A stretch of DNA of 64,000 bases from Pedobacter aquae (lineage in GTDB: Bacteria > Bacteroidota > Bacteroidia > Sphingobacteriales > Sphingobacteriaceae). How positions within the stretch are numbered: the stretch's first letter is position 1; every line of letters starts with the position of its first letter. The stretch is from positions 3,596,001-3,660,000 of the forward strand of contig NZ_CP043329.1 in the NCBI RefSeq assembly GCF_008195825.1, written 5' to 3'. The position numbers and the translations under genes are program-made. This document shows positions 8,275 to 17,750 of the stretch, in pieces. The notes beneath the pieces were generated by a model. That model saw only the letters and a list, made by a program, of their open reading frames with translations. It did no database searches and was not told where the DNA came from.

Positions 8275-9543
8275 ATGGGCATAATTCGATATTTAATTCA
8301 TCCTAAACTTAATGATCCTCTGCATGAAGATTACAAAAAAGCAGTAATTTTTGCCTATGCATTGGTGGTTACTAATGTTTTTCTGATCTTTTACCTTGTT
8401 TACTTTTTTGCCTTCCACAGTCATGATCATGTTAAAATTACAACCAATCTTTTAGGTTATATATGGTTTTTAATTGCTGCCATTTATTTCAGACTAAAGT
8501 CTGATTTAAGTAGTTCTTTAGGCTTTTTCATGTTTATTTGTACCTTGCCAGTTTTGGTAAGCGTTTATCATACGGGTGGTATTTATTCAGTTGATAATAT
8601 ATGGCTGCTTTTATTAATTGTTTGTGCCTATTTGTTTACCAATATCACAGTAGGTAATATCTTATCGGGTTTTGTGATTGTGTTTATGATAACCCTATAC
8701 ATCTTAGATATTAATCAAACTTTTGCCTTTAAAAATTATATAATCAAGAACACATCAACACATAATGTTTTTACTTATGTTTTTGTTATTGTTTTTTTAT
8801 CAGGATTAATCATCGCTTTTAAAAAAGTACTAGAAAAAGCAAACCACAAAATACAAAGCTTAAAGCAAGAACGAATTCAAGAGTTAGAAGAAAAAATTAA
8901 ATCAAAAACAGAGGAGTTAAGTAAATTAAGGAATGAGCTAGCTAGAGATTTTCATGATGAAATGGGTAATAAATTGGCTAGTATAACCATTCTATCGCAA
9001 TCTATAAGCTTAAGAATTAATCATCAGGAAGATCATAAAGAAGAAATCAAAGAGCTATTGCATAATATAGAAGAGCGTTCAATGCAGCTTTATCATGGTA
9101 CAAAAGATTTTATTTGGTCTATAGATTTTAAGAGTGATTATGCAGATGAACTGTTTATCTATTTGCGAGACTTTGGAGAAGATTTCTTTGTAAAATTAGG
9201 CGTCAGCTTTAATTCAGAATCGGCTGTAAAGCCAGAAAACAACCTCAGGTTTAACGCCACTGTAAGCAGACAACTGATTTATATTTTCAAAGAAATTATG
9301 ACCAATGCTGCTAAACACGCTAATGCATCGCAGATAGTTTTTAAGATGAAAGAGTTTAATGCTGGGATAGAAATTTATTTTTCTGATAATGGAACAGGAT
9401 TTACCGATACTGAAGTTTGCAAACGCGGCATCAATAACATCAATAATAGGATAAAAAAAATTGGAGGTATTTTAAATATGATCTCTCAGTTGGATAAAGG
9501 AACAATATTTACTGTTTGGGCTCCATTAGCCTCTAAAGATTAA
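8275..9543 (+). CDS. Six-TM sensor histidine kinase (HisKA_3-like)
   Basis: 422 residues. About six hydrophobic segments occupy residues 20-185, with little periplasmic sequence, so the signal is probably sensed in the membrane. A coiled coil (about 185-222) leads to the HisKA_3-like box RDFHDEMGNKLASITILSQS with phospho-acceptor His227. The HATPase part shows IFKEIMTNAAKHANA and DNGTGF. This class pairs with NarL/FixJ regulators, and such a regulator follows two bases after its TAA. No sensed signal can be inferred. Confidence 0.9.
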   Translation: MGIIRYLIHPKLNDPLHEDYKKAVIFAYALVVTNVFLIFYLVYFFAFHSHDHVKITTNLLGYIWFLIAAIYFRLKSDLSSSLGFFMFICTLPVLVSVYHTGGIYSVDNIWLLLLIVCAYLFTNITVGNILSGFVIVFMITLYILDINQTFAFKNYIIKNTSTHNVFTYVFVIVFLSGLIIAFKKVLEKANHKIQSLKQERIQELEEKIKSKTEELSKLRNELARDFHDEMGNKLASITILSQSISLRINHQEDHKEEIKELLHNIEERSMQLYHGTKDFIWSIDFKSDYADELFIYLRDFGEDFFVKLGVSFNSESAVKPENNLRFNATVSRQLIYIFKEIMTNAAKHANASQIVFKMKEFNAGIEIYFSDNGTGFTDTEVCKRGINNINNRIKKIGGILNMISQLDKGTIFTVWAPLASKD

Positions 9544-9544
9544 T

Positions 9545-10174
9545 ATGAACTTACAAAAGGAAATTATCATCATAGAAGATAATTGCGATGTTTCTAAAGG
9601 ATTTGAACTACTGATCAATAGTAGTGAAAATTATAGAGTTATAGCAGTTTATGATAACTGCGAAGACGCTATCAAAAATATTAAAAAATTAAGACCCGAT
9701 ATTATTTTAATGGATATTGACTTACCTGGGATGAGTGGTATTGAAGGTACATCTATTATCAAAAATAAATACCCTAAAATTGATATCATTATGATTACAG
9801 TTTTTGAAAATAGCGAACGCGTTTTTGAAGCCATGTGTGCTGGAGCAATAGGTTATCTTACCAAAAATAACGGCTACCAAGAATTGATTAAGGCTTTAGA
9901 CGAGGCCTCTAAAGGTGGTGCTCCTATGAGCGCCAATATCGCTAGAATGATAGTAAAGTCTTTTGAAAAAAATGTTATTGAAAATCCACTATCTAAAAAA
10001 GAAACTGTTGTTTTAACACAGCTTGCAGAAGGTAAAAGTTATAAATCTATTGCAGTAAATCTAGATATTAGTGTGGATACAGTAAAATTCCACATCAAAA
10101 ATATTTATATCAAATTACAGGTAAATAATAAAGAAGACGCTATCGCAAGAGCAAAAGAATTTAAATATATATAG
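9545..10174 (+). CDS. NarL/FixJ-type response regulator
   Basis: 209 residues. The receiver domain has acidic residues in IIIEDN, the phospho-acceptor Asp in ILMDIDLPGMSG, Thr in MITVFE and Lys in YLTKNNG. The C-terminal LuxR-type helix-turn-helix reads LSKKETVVLTQLAEGKSYKS, then LDISVDTVKFHIKNIYIKLQ. It pairs with the kinase encoded immediately upstream. Its stop touches the end of the convergent MOSC gene (10174/10175) with no room for a terminator, so antisense readthrough is possible. Confidence 0.93.
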   Translation: MNLQKEIIIIEDNCDVSKGFELLINSSENYRVIAVYDNCEDAIKNIKKLRPDIILMDIDLPGMSGIEGTSIIKNKYPKIDIIMITVFENSERVFEAMCAGAIGYLTKNNGYQELIKALDEASKGGAPMSANIARMIVKSFEKNVIENPLSKKETVVLTQLAEGKSYKSIAVNLDISVDTVKFHIKNIYIKLQVNNKEDAIARAKEFKYI

Positions 10175-10837
10175 TTATTTCAGCTTGTTTAATAGCACTT
10201 GAAACTTTTCTCGCCACTCGGCAGTAAGCTCTTGTAAAACAACTAATTTTTCTAACCAAGTCTTATTTTTACTATCATGATAGCGGATACGGTTAACATC
10301 CATCACAGAAATTTTAGCTGGGTGACTATATATCTTAACCAATTTATCGGTTACGTTTACTTTTCCGGGGTTTATTGTCCTCAGATAAAAACCTGTAAAG
10401 CCTGTTTCTTGGCATAAAGCCGGAAACTGCTTTAAATTGTGCCTAATACCGATGATATAACATGGCCCACGTGGCTCAGAAACTTCAACCACAGCTTCAC
10501 CTAGCTGATACCTATCGCCAATAAAAACATTTTCTTCTAGCGCATCATCGCCCGCTAAGGTTAAATTTTCTCCAAAAGCACCGCTTTGTAAATCCAGATT
10601 TAAGATTTCATTCCAGTATGTAAATCTATCGGCATTGTAACAGCAAATAGCTTTATCATTACCGCCATGGTATTTGGTATGCACCACGGTATCGCCTTCA
10701 AAACCTGTTAGGGTGAGGTAAATATCAGGGGAACTAATGGGTTCTTTATTGTAAGCCGTTCGGGTAGATTGATGGTCGGCAACCAAACGCTCTGCCTTAC
10801 CTTTTATATTGATAGTTTTAATAGGGATGATATTCAT
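10175..10837 (-). CDS. MOSC domain protein (YiiM-like)
   Basis: A 220-residue soluble protein. MOSC domains are related to the C-terminal domain of molybdenum-cofactor sulfurase; YiiM-type members reduce N-hydroxylated compounds using a cofactor-binding Cys. Here the conserved segments are FEGDTVVHTKYHGGNDKAIC, GAFGENLTLAGDD, and the Cys in EPRGPCYIIGIRHN. The length matches YiiM. The ATG overlaps the stop of the UbiA-like gene by four bases, so the two are probably coupled. Substrate unknown. Confidence 0.85.
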   Translation of the reverse strand: MNIIPIKTINIKGKAERLVADHQSTRTAYNKEPISSPDIYLTLTGFEGDTVVHTKYHGGNDKAICCYNADRFTYWNEILNLDLQSGAFGENLTLAGDDALEENVFIGDRYQLGEAVVEVSEPRGPCYIIGIRHNLKQFPALCQETGFTGFYLRTINPGKVNVTDKLVKIYSHPAKISVMDVNRIRYHDSKNKTWLEKLVVLQELTAEWREKFQVLLNKLK

Positions 10838-11709
10838 ATCGATAAATTAAAAAGCAACAACATCAAGTATTGTAAAATTAAAGTGCCATCCAAATAAAGG
10901 AAATAATAATACTCGTTTTTCTCCCATGTAGATTTTAGGATGAGCCAACCAGCCAGCACTATGGTAAACATCAAACCAAAAAAACTAGCATTAAAGCCAT
11001 CGTTAAAAACAAAAAGCATTACCAGGTATAAAGCCAGCAAAAATTGGCAAAAGAGGTAAGCTTTGTTTTCTCCAAAAATTGTGGGGATGGTTTTTAAATC
11101 TGAATTTTTATCCTGAAAAAGGTCTCTAATATCAAAAGGGACAGTAATGGCGGCTACAAATAAGAATCTTTTTGCCGTAAGCAAAGTGGTATCCTGTAAA
11201 GAGATAAAACTGATGTGTAACTCGTTAATTTCTAAAATAGGCAAAGCAACCGTACTTACAGACCAAACCGTAGCAATTAAAAATAGCTTTAAGCCGGGGA
11301 TATTTCTTAAGCCAAACTTTTTATTGTTAACGCTAAAAAGGGGTAAAGAGTAGCCAAAAGAAACTAAACCTAGCAAGCATAGCAATACTTTAGAGGCAAA
11401 GCTTAACAGGAAGAATAAGGGGATTAAGGAAAGTACTGCAATTAAAGTAATAGAAATGTTTAATCGGTAATGACTAAAAATCCATCGTACCCTGCGGTAG
11501 GGCGAGTTTAAATAGTCCTGAGGTTTTTGAATCAGGATACTGAAATTGTAAATGGTTAGGGTAGCAAAAAATAAGAAAGCCAGTATGGTATAAACTGGCT
11601 TTATATTTAATAAATGATAAGTAACTAAACCCTGTGCAACAGCGCCTAAAGCAATAAAAACATTACTGAACAGTAAAAAATCAAGGAATTTTCTAAGCTG
11701 GTTCATCAT
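10834..11709 (-). CDS. UbiA prenyltransferase-like membrane protein with only one Asp motif
   Basis: A 291-residue integral membrane protein with about eight or nine hydrophobic segments. Segment FDIRDLFQDKNSDLKTIPTI near residues 195-215 matches the second Asp-rich motif of UbiA prenyltransferases (DxRDxxxDxxxxxxT). The first motif (NDxxDxxxD) is not recognisable: the corresponding region reads YNFSILIQKPQDYLNSPYRR. It may be a divergent enzyme or a non-catalytic relative. It lies 16 bases after the metallophosphoesterase gene and overlaps the MOSC gene, so the three look like one transcript. Confidence 0.6.
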   Translation of the reverse strand: MMNQLRKFLDFLLFSNVFIALGAVAQGLVTYHLLNIKPVYTILAFLFFATLTIYNFSILIQKPQDYLNSPYRRVRWIFSHYRLNISITLIAVLSLIPLFFLLSFASKVLLCLLGLVSFGYSLPLFSVNNKKFGLRNIPGLKLFLIATVWSVSTVALPILEINELHISFISLQDTTLLTAKRFLFVAAITVPFDIRDLFQDKNSDLKTIPTIFGENKAYLFCQFLLALYLVMLFVFNDGFNASFFGLMFTIVLAGWLILKSTWEKNEYYYFLYLDGTLILQYLMLLLFNLSI

Positions 11710-11725
11710 CGTTTTAGAGCATGTT

Positions 11726-12967
11726 TTAAGCGCTCTTCAATTCAAATATCGTGATTTCAGGTAACATTCCAACCCTGCCTGGGTAACCAATAAAACCAAA
11801 ACCTACGTTAACATATAGCTGTTGATTGTTTTCTTGATATAAGCCTTTCCATTGCTCGTAAATATACTGAACAGGGCTCCACTGGAAATCACCTGTATCT
11901 ATCCCAAATTGCGAACCGTGGGTGTGCCCAGAGAACATCACATCTATTTGAGGGTAATCTTTTAAAACTTGAGCTTTCCAGTGCGATGGGTCGTGAGATA
12001 GTAGCAATTTAACCGCTAAGTCATCAGTGTTTTTTACCGCTTCTTCCATCTTTCCAAATTTAGGAAAACGCCCAGCACCCCAGTTTTCTATACCTAAAAT
12101 ACCTATCTCTTCGTTATCAACTTTTATGCTACGGTGTTCGTTTATCAATAAATCCCAACCCATGTTTTTGTGGGTTTTAATAATGTCTTGATGGTTTTTA
12201 TCTTGTGCAGCTTGTGATGGCCATTTTTCATACATGCCATAATCATGATTACCCAAGCAAGAGAATACACCTAAAGGTGCTTTTAATTTCGAGAAAATAT
12301 CCTGATAATCTCGCATTTCTGAAGCTTTACCATTTACCAAATCGCCGGTAAAGAAAGCAATATCTGGTTTTTCATTCAGCAACATTTCTACACCACCTAA
12401 AACAGCTTTTTTATTGTAAAAACTACCCGAGTGTATATCAGAAAGTTGCGCTATTTTAATACCATCAAAAGCTTTAGGCAAGTTTGGTAAAATTAAGGTT
12501 TGCCTTTTGATACGATAATCATGTGCGCCAGAAGCAATACCCCAACTTAATGTACCAAAAGGAATAGCAGCAACGGCCATTCCTGTTTTTACTAAAAACT
12601 CGGACCTACTGATGTTGTTTCCTGCCTTTTCTACAGCAACTTCTTTTTTGTTTGATTTTCTTTTAAACCAGATGATGAGCCTTCTAAAATCATCTATCAA
12701 CAGAATAGGGATGAAGAAAAACTTACTGACGAAGGTTAAGAAAAACGCTACTAAAGTAACAGAGCGAATACCCAGTTTGATATTGAAAAATATCGATATC
12801 AAGACACCAATCAGTAAAACGATGGTATAACCCCACCAAATATTTCTGAAACGCTTTTTCTTTTGGGTAGACCAATTTGGGAAAATACTACGAATTGCGT
12901 TGTAGATATATACATCAAAAACCACTAGTAAAATGGAAATGATGATTAAAGAATATATTCTGCCCAT
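11726..12967 (-). CDS. Membrane metallophosphoesterase (YkuE-like)
   Basis: 413 residues. Three membrane helices fill residues 1-100. The calcineurin-like phosphoesterase domain follows, with every metal-binding motif present: LSDIHSG, FTGDLVNG, CLGNHDYG, LLSHDPSH and FSGHTHGSQFG. YkuE-type relatives cleave phosphodiesters such as UDP-diacylglucosamine or phospholipids at the membrane; the substrate here is not known. A hydrophobic stretch with an SRSEFL start near residue 120 resembles a remnant Tat-like signal but lacks the second Arg. Only seven bases separate it from the moxR gene upstream. Confidence 0.88.
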   Translation of the reverse strand: MGRIYSLIIISILLVVFDVYIYNAIRSIFPNWSTQKKKRFRNIWWGYTIVLLIGVLISIFFNIKLGIRSVTLVAFFLTFVSKFFFIPILLIDDFRRLIIWFKRKSNKKEVAVEKAGNNISRSEFLVKTGMAVAAIPFGTLSWGIASGAHDYRIKRQTLILPNLPKAFDGIKIAQLSDIHSGSFYNKKAVLGGVEMLLNEKPDIAFFTGDLVNGKASEMRDYQDIFSKLKAPLGVFSCLGNHDYGMYEKWPSQAAQDKNHQDIIKTHKNMGWDLLINEHRSIKVDNEEIGILGIENWGAGRFPKFGKMEEAVKNTDDLAVKLLLSHDPSHWKAQVLKDYPQIDVMFSGHTHGSQFGIDTGDFQWSPVQYIYEQWKGLYQENNQQLYVNVGFGFIGYPGRVGMLPEITIFELKSA

Positions 12968-12974
12968 TTAATTG

Positions 12975-14456
12975 TTAATAATTATCATCATAATCTTCTT
13001 CATCGTCTTCAAACTCGGCAGTGAATAAGCTGTTAAACATATCTTTAAACTCAAAACCAGTTTCTAAAAAGCCTTTGCTAATTAAAGAAAATTCGGCCAA
13101 ACCATGTAAAACAAATTCCATCAATAATAGATGCTGATTTTTACTTAAAGATGGATGTATTTTCTTTACTAAATCTTTTAAACCAGGAACGCTGTTTAAT
13201 TGCTTTTCGTACTCTTTCTGCGTTAAATGATCTAAAATATGGATGGTATTACCCGCACTAAACCAATTGATGATTTCGGCATATAAATTCCCAGTTTTAG
13301 ATTTTTTCATCTTCTCTGGGTCTGGGAAATAAGTAGCTAGTAACGTACGTATTGCCTTACCAATTAAGATATTAGCCACTTTTGCTGGGCCTTCCAATTC
13401 TCCTTCGTAAACCAATTCTATTTTTCCGGTGATGGCTGGTATAACGCCCAAGAAATCTGTAATGCGTACAAAAGTAGATTTTTCATCATTCAGCAGCATT
13501 CTTCTTTCTGCATGGGAGATTAAATTCTCATAAGCAGAAATGGTTAAACGAGCCGATACACCAGATTTTTTATCTATATATTCAGAATTTCTAGCTTCAA
13601 AAGCTATTTGTTCTATCAAATCTTTTACCAAGCCATCTGCCTCTATTAAACGTTGTTCATCTGTAAGGGCGGCTTCCTGCTGAGTAATTTTTCTTGATAT
13701 TTCTACAGATTTAGGGTAATGTGTTAAAATCTGACTTTCTATACGGTCTTTTAAAGGCGTAACAATAGAACCACGGTTAGTATAATCCTCTGGATTAGCT
13801 GTAAATACAAACTGCACATCAAGCGGTAAGCGTAATTTAAAACCTCTTATCTGAATATCTTTTTCTTGAAGGATATTGAACAGGGCTACTTGAATACGGG
13901 CTTGTAAATCTGGCAATTCATTAATCACGAAGATGCTTCTATGCGCTCTTGGGATTAGTCCGAAATGAATTACTCTTTCATCAGAATAATTTAATTTCTG
14001 CGTAGCAGCTTTAATAGGGTCAACATCGCCAATTAAATCTGCAACGGTAACATCTGGCGTGGCCAGTTTTTCTGTATACCTATCGTTACGGTGTAACCAC
14101 GCGATAGGCGTATCATCACCCATAGTTTCTATGGTATGTTTACCAAACCAGCTGATAGGGTTCAAGGGGTCGTCATACAAATCAGAACCTACAATATAAG
14201 GTACATATTCATCTAAAAGGTTAACCATTAAGCGAGCAATACGTGTTTTTGCTTGTCCTCTTAAACCTAATAACAAAATATTATGTCTGCTTAATATAGC
14301 CGTTTGTAAATCAGGCAGAACGGTATCTTCAAAACCAATGATGCCTTCAAAACCTAAATCCTTACTTTTTAATCTTTTAATGAGATTCTCTCTTAACTCT
14401 TCCTTAATGGATCTGCTCTTGTATCCCGATTTTTTTAGTTCTCCTAATGTTGTCAT
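12975..14456 (-). CDS. MoxR/ChlI-type AAA+ ATPase
   Basis: A 493-residue AAA+ protein with Walker A LLGLRGQAKTRIAR near residue 85, Walker B IFVINELPDL, and a sensor segment FTANPEDYTNRGS, the pattern of magnesium-chelatase-like MoxR ATPases. Such ATPases work with von Willebrand factor A (MIDAS) proteins to remodel or metallate targets. The expected partner is encoded directly upstream in the same direction (14693-15790). The acidic tail EFEDDEEDYDDNY is notable. The leader between the two genes carries a heptamer array and an AACTAACCAACTAAA motif. Confidence 0.88.
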   Translation of the reverse strand: MTTLGELKKSGYKSRSIKEELRENLIKRLKSKDLGFEGIIGFEDTVLPDLQTAILSRHNILLLGLRGQAKTRIARLMVNLLDEYVPYIVGSDLYDDPLNPISWFGKHTIETMGDDTPIAWLHRNDRYTEKLATPDVTVADLIGDVDPIKAATQKLNYSDERVIHFGLIPRAHRSIFVINELPDLQARIQVALFNILQEKDIQIRGFKLRLPLDVQFVFTANPEDYTNRGSIVTPLKDRIESQILTHYPKSVEISRKITQQEAALTDEQRLIEADGLVKDLIEQIAFEARNSEYIDKKSGVSARLTISAYENLISHAERRMLLNDEKSTFVRITDFLGVIPAITGKIELVYEGELEGPAKVANILIGKAIRTLLATYFPDPEKMKKSKTGNLYAEIINWFSAGNTIHILDHLTQKEYEKQLNSVPGLKDLVKKIHPSLSKNQHLLLMEFVLHGLAEFSLISKGFLETGFEFKDMFNSLFTAEFEDDEEDYDDNY

Positions 14457-14460
14457 GTTT

Positions 14461-14500
14461 TTTTTAGTTTGTTAGGTTTTAGTTGGTTAGTTGGTTAGGC
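14461..14500 (-). repeat. G-free leader motif upstream of moxR
   Basis: Read on the minus strand (sense for moxR), this is a run of CTAACCAACTAACC-type words containing only one G. The 15-mer AACTAACCAACTAAA (14478-14492) recurs exactly in the leader of atpE at 38633-38647, also in sense orientation. Confidence 0.6.
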
Positions 14501-14520
14501 TTTGCATGGTTTTTTATCTA

Positions 14521-14674
14521 TTGACTATTGACCATCGCCCATTGACTATCGACCATTGACCATTGTCCATTGACTATCGTCCATCGACCATTGACCATCG
14601 ACCATCGTCCATCGCCCATGGACCATTGACCATTTTCCATTGACTATTGACCATTGTCCATCGACCAATTACCA
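14521..14674. repeat. Degenerate 7-bp tandem array (TYGACYA)
   Basis: Twenty-two consecutive heptamers with no slippage in phase: TTGACTA, TTGACCA, TCGCCCA, TTGACTA, TCGACCA and so on, ending TCGACCA, ATTACCA. Positions 1, 3, 5 and 7 of the unit are nearly fixed; positions 2, 4 and 6 vary. It fills the gap between the VWA and moxR genes and contains no ORF of note. Confidence 0.9.
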
Positions 14675-14692
14675 ATGAACTAATCCACACCC

Positions 14693-15790
14693 CTACCTTA
14701 CTGTTCTTCTTCTGTTTTTAATATAATCTTCAAAAATATATTCGCCTAAGCCTTTTAGAGAGCTGTAAAAAGCTCTGCCGCCGTTTACTTCTGTAAACTG
14801 TCTTACAAACTGTTGTAAGTAAGGGTCGCGGGCAATCATAAAAGTGGTGATAGGGATATTTAGTTTTTTACATTGGGCTGCCATGGTTAAGGTTTTGTTA
14901 ATCACCTTTCTGTCTAGCCCGATACTGTTTTTATAATATTTTAAACCTTCTTTTAAACAGGTAGGTTTCCCATCTGTAATCATGAAGATTTGCTTATTAT
15001 GTGTTTTTCTTCTGCGTAAAATATCGGTAGCCAATTCTAAACCTGCGTAAGTATTAGTATGGTAAGGGCCAACCTGTAAATAAGGCAAATCTTTAATACT
15101 AATAGGCCATGCATCGTTACCAAAAACAACAATATCTAAAGTGTCTTTTGGGTATTTGGTACTGATGAGCTCTGCCAGCGCCATAGCCACCTTTTTTGCG
15201 GGTGTAATACGGTCTTCCCCATATAAAATCATGGAGTGAGATATGTCTATCATCAAGACTGTAGAAGTTAGGGTTTTATAATCTCTTTCCTCTACTTCTA
15301 AATCTTTCTCGGTCATCATAAAATCATGGATACCATGATTGATTTGTGCATTATGGATAGAGCTGGTCATATCTATCTGGTCTAAGCTATCGCCAAATTG
15401 ATATTCTCTTCTATCGGCATTTTTCTCTTCACCGCTGCCAGAACTACTGGTATTGTGATTACCTTTTCCAGATTTTTTAAGCTTACCAAAAATTTCTTCC
15501 AAGGCAGATTTTCTGATGGTTTGCTCGGTCTTTGCAGTAATATTAAAACCACCTTTAGGGTCATCATCACTTAAATAACCTTTATTCTTGAGGTCTTCAA
15601 TAAAATCGCCCATGCCGTAATCGTTATTGGTAAGCTTGTGTTGCTTATCCAACTCGTTAAGCCAAGCTAAAGCTTCGTTGGCGTCTCCGGCGGTATAGTT
15701 TAGAAGTTCAAGAAAAAGCTTAAGCAGTTGTTCAAACCCACCTTTAGGCAATTCTTCTTCAGAAAATTTAGAAAAACCGTATCCTCTCAT
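14693..15790 (-). CDS. VWA domain protein, partner of the MoxR ATPase
   Basis: 365 residues, cytoplasmic (no signal or membrane helix). The C-terminal half is a von Willebrand A domain with a complete MIDAS: DISHS in TVLMIDISHSMI, Thr in YHTNTYAGLE and Asp in FMITDGKPTC. The N-terminal half is helical and charged. MoxR-VWA pairs act as chaperone or metal-insertion modules; the client is unknown. It is first in the minus-strand run that continues with moxR, the metallophosphoesterase, the UbiA-like and the MOSC genes. Confidence 0.87.
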   Translation of the reverse strand: MRGYGFSKFSEEELPKGGFEQLLKLFLELLNYTAGDANEALAWLNELDKQHKLTNNDYGMGDFIEDLKNKGYLSDDDPKGGFNITAKTEQTIRKSALEEIFGKLKKSGKGNHNTSSSGSGEEKNADRREYQFGDSLDQIDMTSSIHNAQINHGIHDFMMTEKDLEVEERDYKTLTSTVLMIDISHSMILYGEDRITPAKKVAMALAELISTKYPKDTLDIVVFGNDAWPISIKDLPYLQVGPYHTNTYAGLELATDILRRRKTHNKQIFMITDGKPTCLKEGLKYYKNSIGLDRKVINKTLTMAAQCKKLNIPITTFMIARDPYLQQFVRQFTEVNGGRAFYSSLKGLGEYIFEDYIKNRRRTVR

Positions 15791-16075
15791 TGCTGCAAAT
15801 GTTTCATTGTTAACGATTGATAAAGTTAAAAGTTTGTAAGGCGAGCTATTAAGTTTTTAGGTTAAATTGTTGTCATATTACCGTTTCCCTATCTATTAAC
15901 TTCTTACTTTATTTTTTTTTCTTAAAAAGCTATTCTAAGCAATAGAATTTCATTAATATTGGATTCTATGAATAAGAATAGGGCTATGATAATTAAAGAA
16001 TTAGCTCATTTCAGATACAAATAAGATTCATCATTATCACATGATACTGTCAGCAAATTTAGTTTTTGATAATTT

Positions 16076-17088
16076 ATGCAATACATACAAGAGATAAAAC
16101 AAATTTTAGCTCAAGCAAGGCAAAGAAGCTACCAAGCTATAAACACAGCTATGGTAGAAGCTTATTGGAGAATAGGCGAGAAGATTGTTTTGGAAGAGCA
16201 GAATGGTAAAGACCGAGCTGATTATGGAAAAGCCATTATAAAAACTATTTCTAAGGAACTTTCTGATGAATTTGGCAGAGGTTTTTCTGAAAGGAATATC
16301 CGTAATTTTAGGCAATTCTATCTCACTTTTCCTGATACTGAGATTTGGCAGACACTGTCTGCCAAATTGAGTTGGTCTCATTTTCAGTTAATTATGAGCG
16401 TAACTAATAAAGATGCTCAAAATATTATTTAGAAGAAGCCGCACAAAATATGTGGAGTGTACGCACTTTAGATAGAAATATTTCTACCTTATATTACCAT
16501 AGGCTTTTATCATCACAAGTAAAAGAACCTGTTGAAGCAGAAATGCAAGAGAAAACTCAATCCCTACAACAAGATGCTTTTGAATTTATAAAAAGCCCAG
16601 CTGTTTTAGAATTTTTAAACCTTCCTAATAATTTAGGTTATACAGAACAAGCTTTGGAAAGCTCGTTAATTGATAATTTACAAAAGTTTATTTTAGAGCT
16701 AGGTAAGGGGTTCGCTTTTGTAGAGCGCCAACAATTGGTAAGAACAGAAACCAGCGATTTTTATATCGATTTGGTGTTTTATAACTATATTTTAAAATGT
16801 TTTGTAATTATTGATATCAAAACTACTAAAATTACGCATCAGGATGTAGGGCAGCTAGACATGTATGTGCGTATGTATAACGATTTAAAAAAGCAAACCA
16901 CAGATAACCCAACCATAGGCATTTTATTATGTACCGAGACTGATAAAACCATAGCCAAATACTCTGTACTGGCAGAAAATAAACAACTTTTTGCTACCAA
17001 ATATTTGCCTTATTTACCTACCGAGGAAGAATTAATTGCCGAGATAGAACGCGAAAAAACTTTATTAAATTTAAGGAATTCACTTTAA
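16076..17088 (+). pseudogene. DUF1016/YhcG-type PDDEXK nuclease, one frame break
   Basis: The N-terminal part (16076-16432) has the DUF1016 N-domain pattern: ARQRSYQAINTAMVEAYWRI, DYGKAIIKTISKELSDEFGR, FSERNIRNFRQFY. The C-terminal part (16450-17088) has the PDDEXK fold: SDFYIDLVFYNYILKCFVII followed by DIKTTKITHQDVGQLDMYVR. YhcG proteins are often found with restriction or toxin-like loci. One T added at about 16420-16424 changes NII-stop into NYYLEEAAQNMWSV and joins the halves into 337 residues. It is a solitary gene with no methylase beside it. Real decay or sequencing error cannot be separated for this gene alone. Confidence 0.8.
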
Positions 17089-17148
17089 TAAGGGGAGATA
17101 TTAATCAAACTGTTTTTTTTATAATAAATGATATCCATTTTAAAACCC

Positions 17149-17179
17149 AAAAAGCCCAGCTATTACAGCCAGGCTTTTA
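17149..17179 (-). terminator. Terminator of the fasciclin gene
   Basis: AAAAGCC (17150-17156) pairs with GGCTTTT (17172-17178) around a 15-base loop, giving a T-rich end on the minus strand about 20 bases after the fasciclin stop. Confidence 0.55.
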
Positions 17180-17201
17180 CCCACATCACTATTACGAAAA
17201 A

Positions 17202-17750
17202 TTATTTTGGTAATACTACGCTATCAATTACATGGATAACGCCATTTTTTTGATTAACATCTGCAATGGTAACATAAGCAGTTCCTTTGTTTTCATCCCA
17301 AAGTTTTACTTTATCGCCATCTAAAGAAGCATATAATTTACCACCATTAACAGTTGTAAAAGTAGCTTTTCCGTTTCCAGCTTTAATAGCTTTAACTACA
17401 TCAGCAGCAGAAAATTTACCTGCTAATACATGGTAGGTTAAAATGCTGGTTAATTTTGCTTTGTTTTCTGGTTTTACTAGGGTTTCTACTGTTCCGGCAG
17501 GTAATTTTGCGAAAGCAGCATTGGTTGGTGCAAATACCGTAAACGGACCTTTACCTTTTAAAGTTTCTACTAAACCAGCAGCTTTTACCGCGGCTACTAA
17601 AGTAGTGTGGTCTTTAGAATTTACAGCGTTATCTACAATGTCTTTAGAGGCATACATAGGTGCGCCACCTACCATTGGGTTTTCTTGTGCTTGTACATTT
17701 GCAGTTGCCATAGCTACTAAGGCAAATGCTGCTAAAAATATTTTTTTCAT
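17202..17750 (-). CDS. Secreted fasciclin (FAS1) domain protein
   Basis: A 182-residue exported protein from the ATG at 17750 ([20 protein letters not shown] then AQ, a clear signal peptide); an ATG 45 bases earlier would put charged residues ahead of the signal and is rejected. One FAS1 domain follows: [36 protein letters not shown] (H1-type motif), [16 protein letters not shown] (YH motif) and [13 protein letters not shown] (H2 motif). FAS1 proteins are adhesion or matrix proteins; the exact role is unknown. Monocistronic, with its own terminator. Confidence 0.92.
   Translation of the reverse strand: MKKIFLAAFALVAMATANVQAQENPMVGGAPMYASKDIVDNAVNSKDHTTLVAAVKAAGLVETLKGKGPFTVFAPTNAAFAKLPAGTVETLVKPENKAKLTSILTYHVLAGKFSAADVVKAIKAGNGKATFTTVNGGKLYASLDGDKVKLWDENKGTAYVTIADVNQKNGVIHVIDSVVLPK

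Noticed and set aside
14521-14674. CRISPR array
   Set aside because: The heptamers are contiguous with no spacers, and no cas genes lie nearby.
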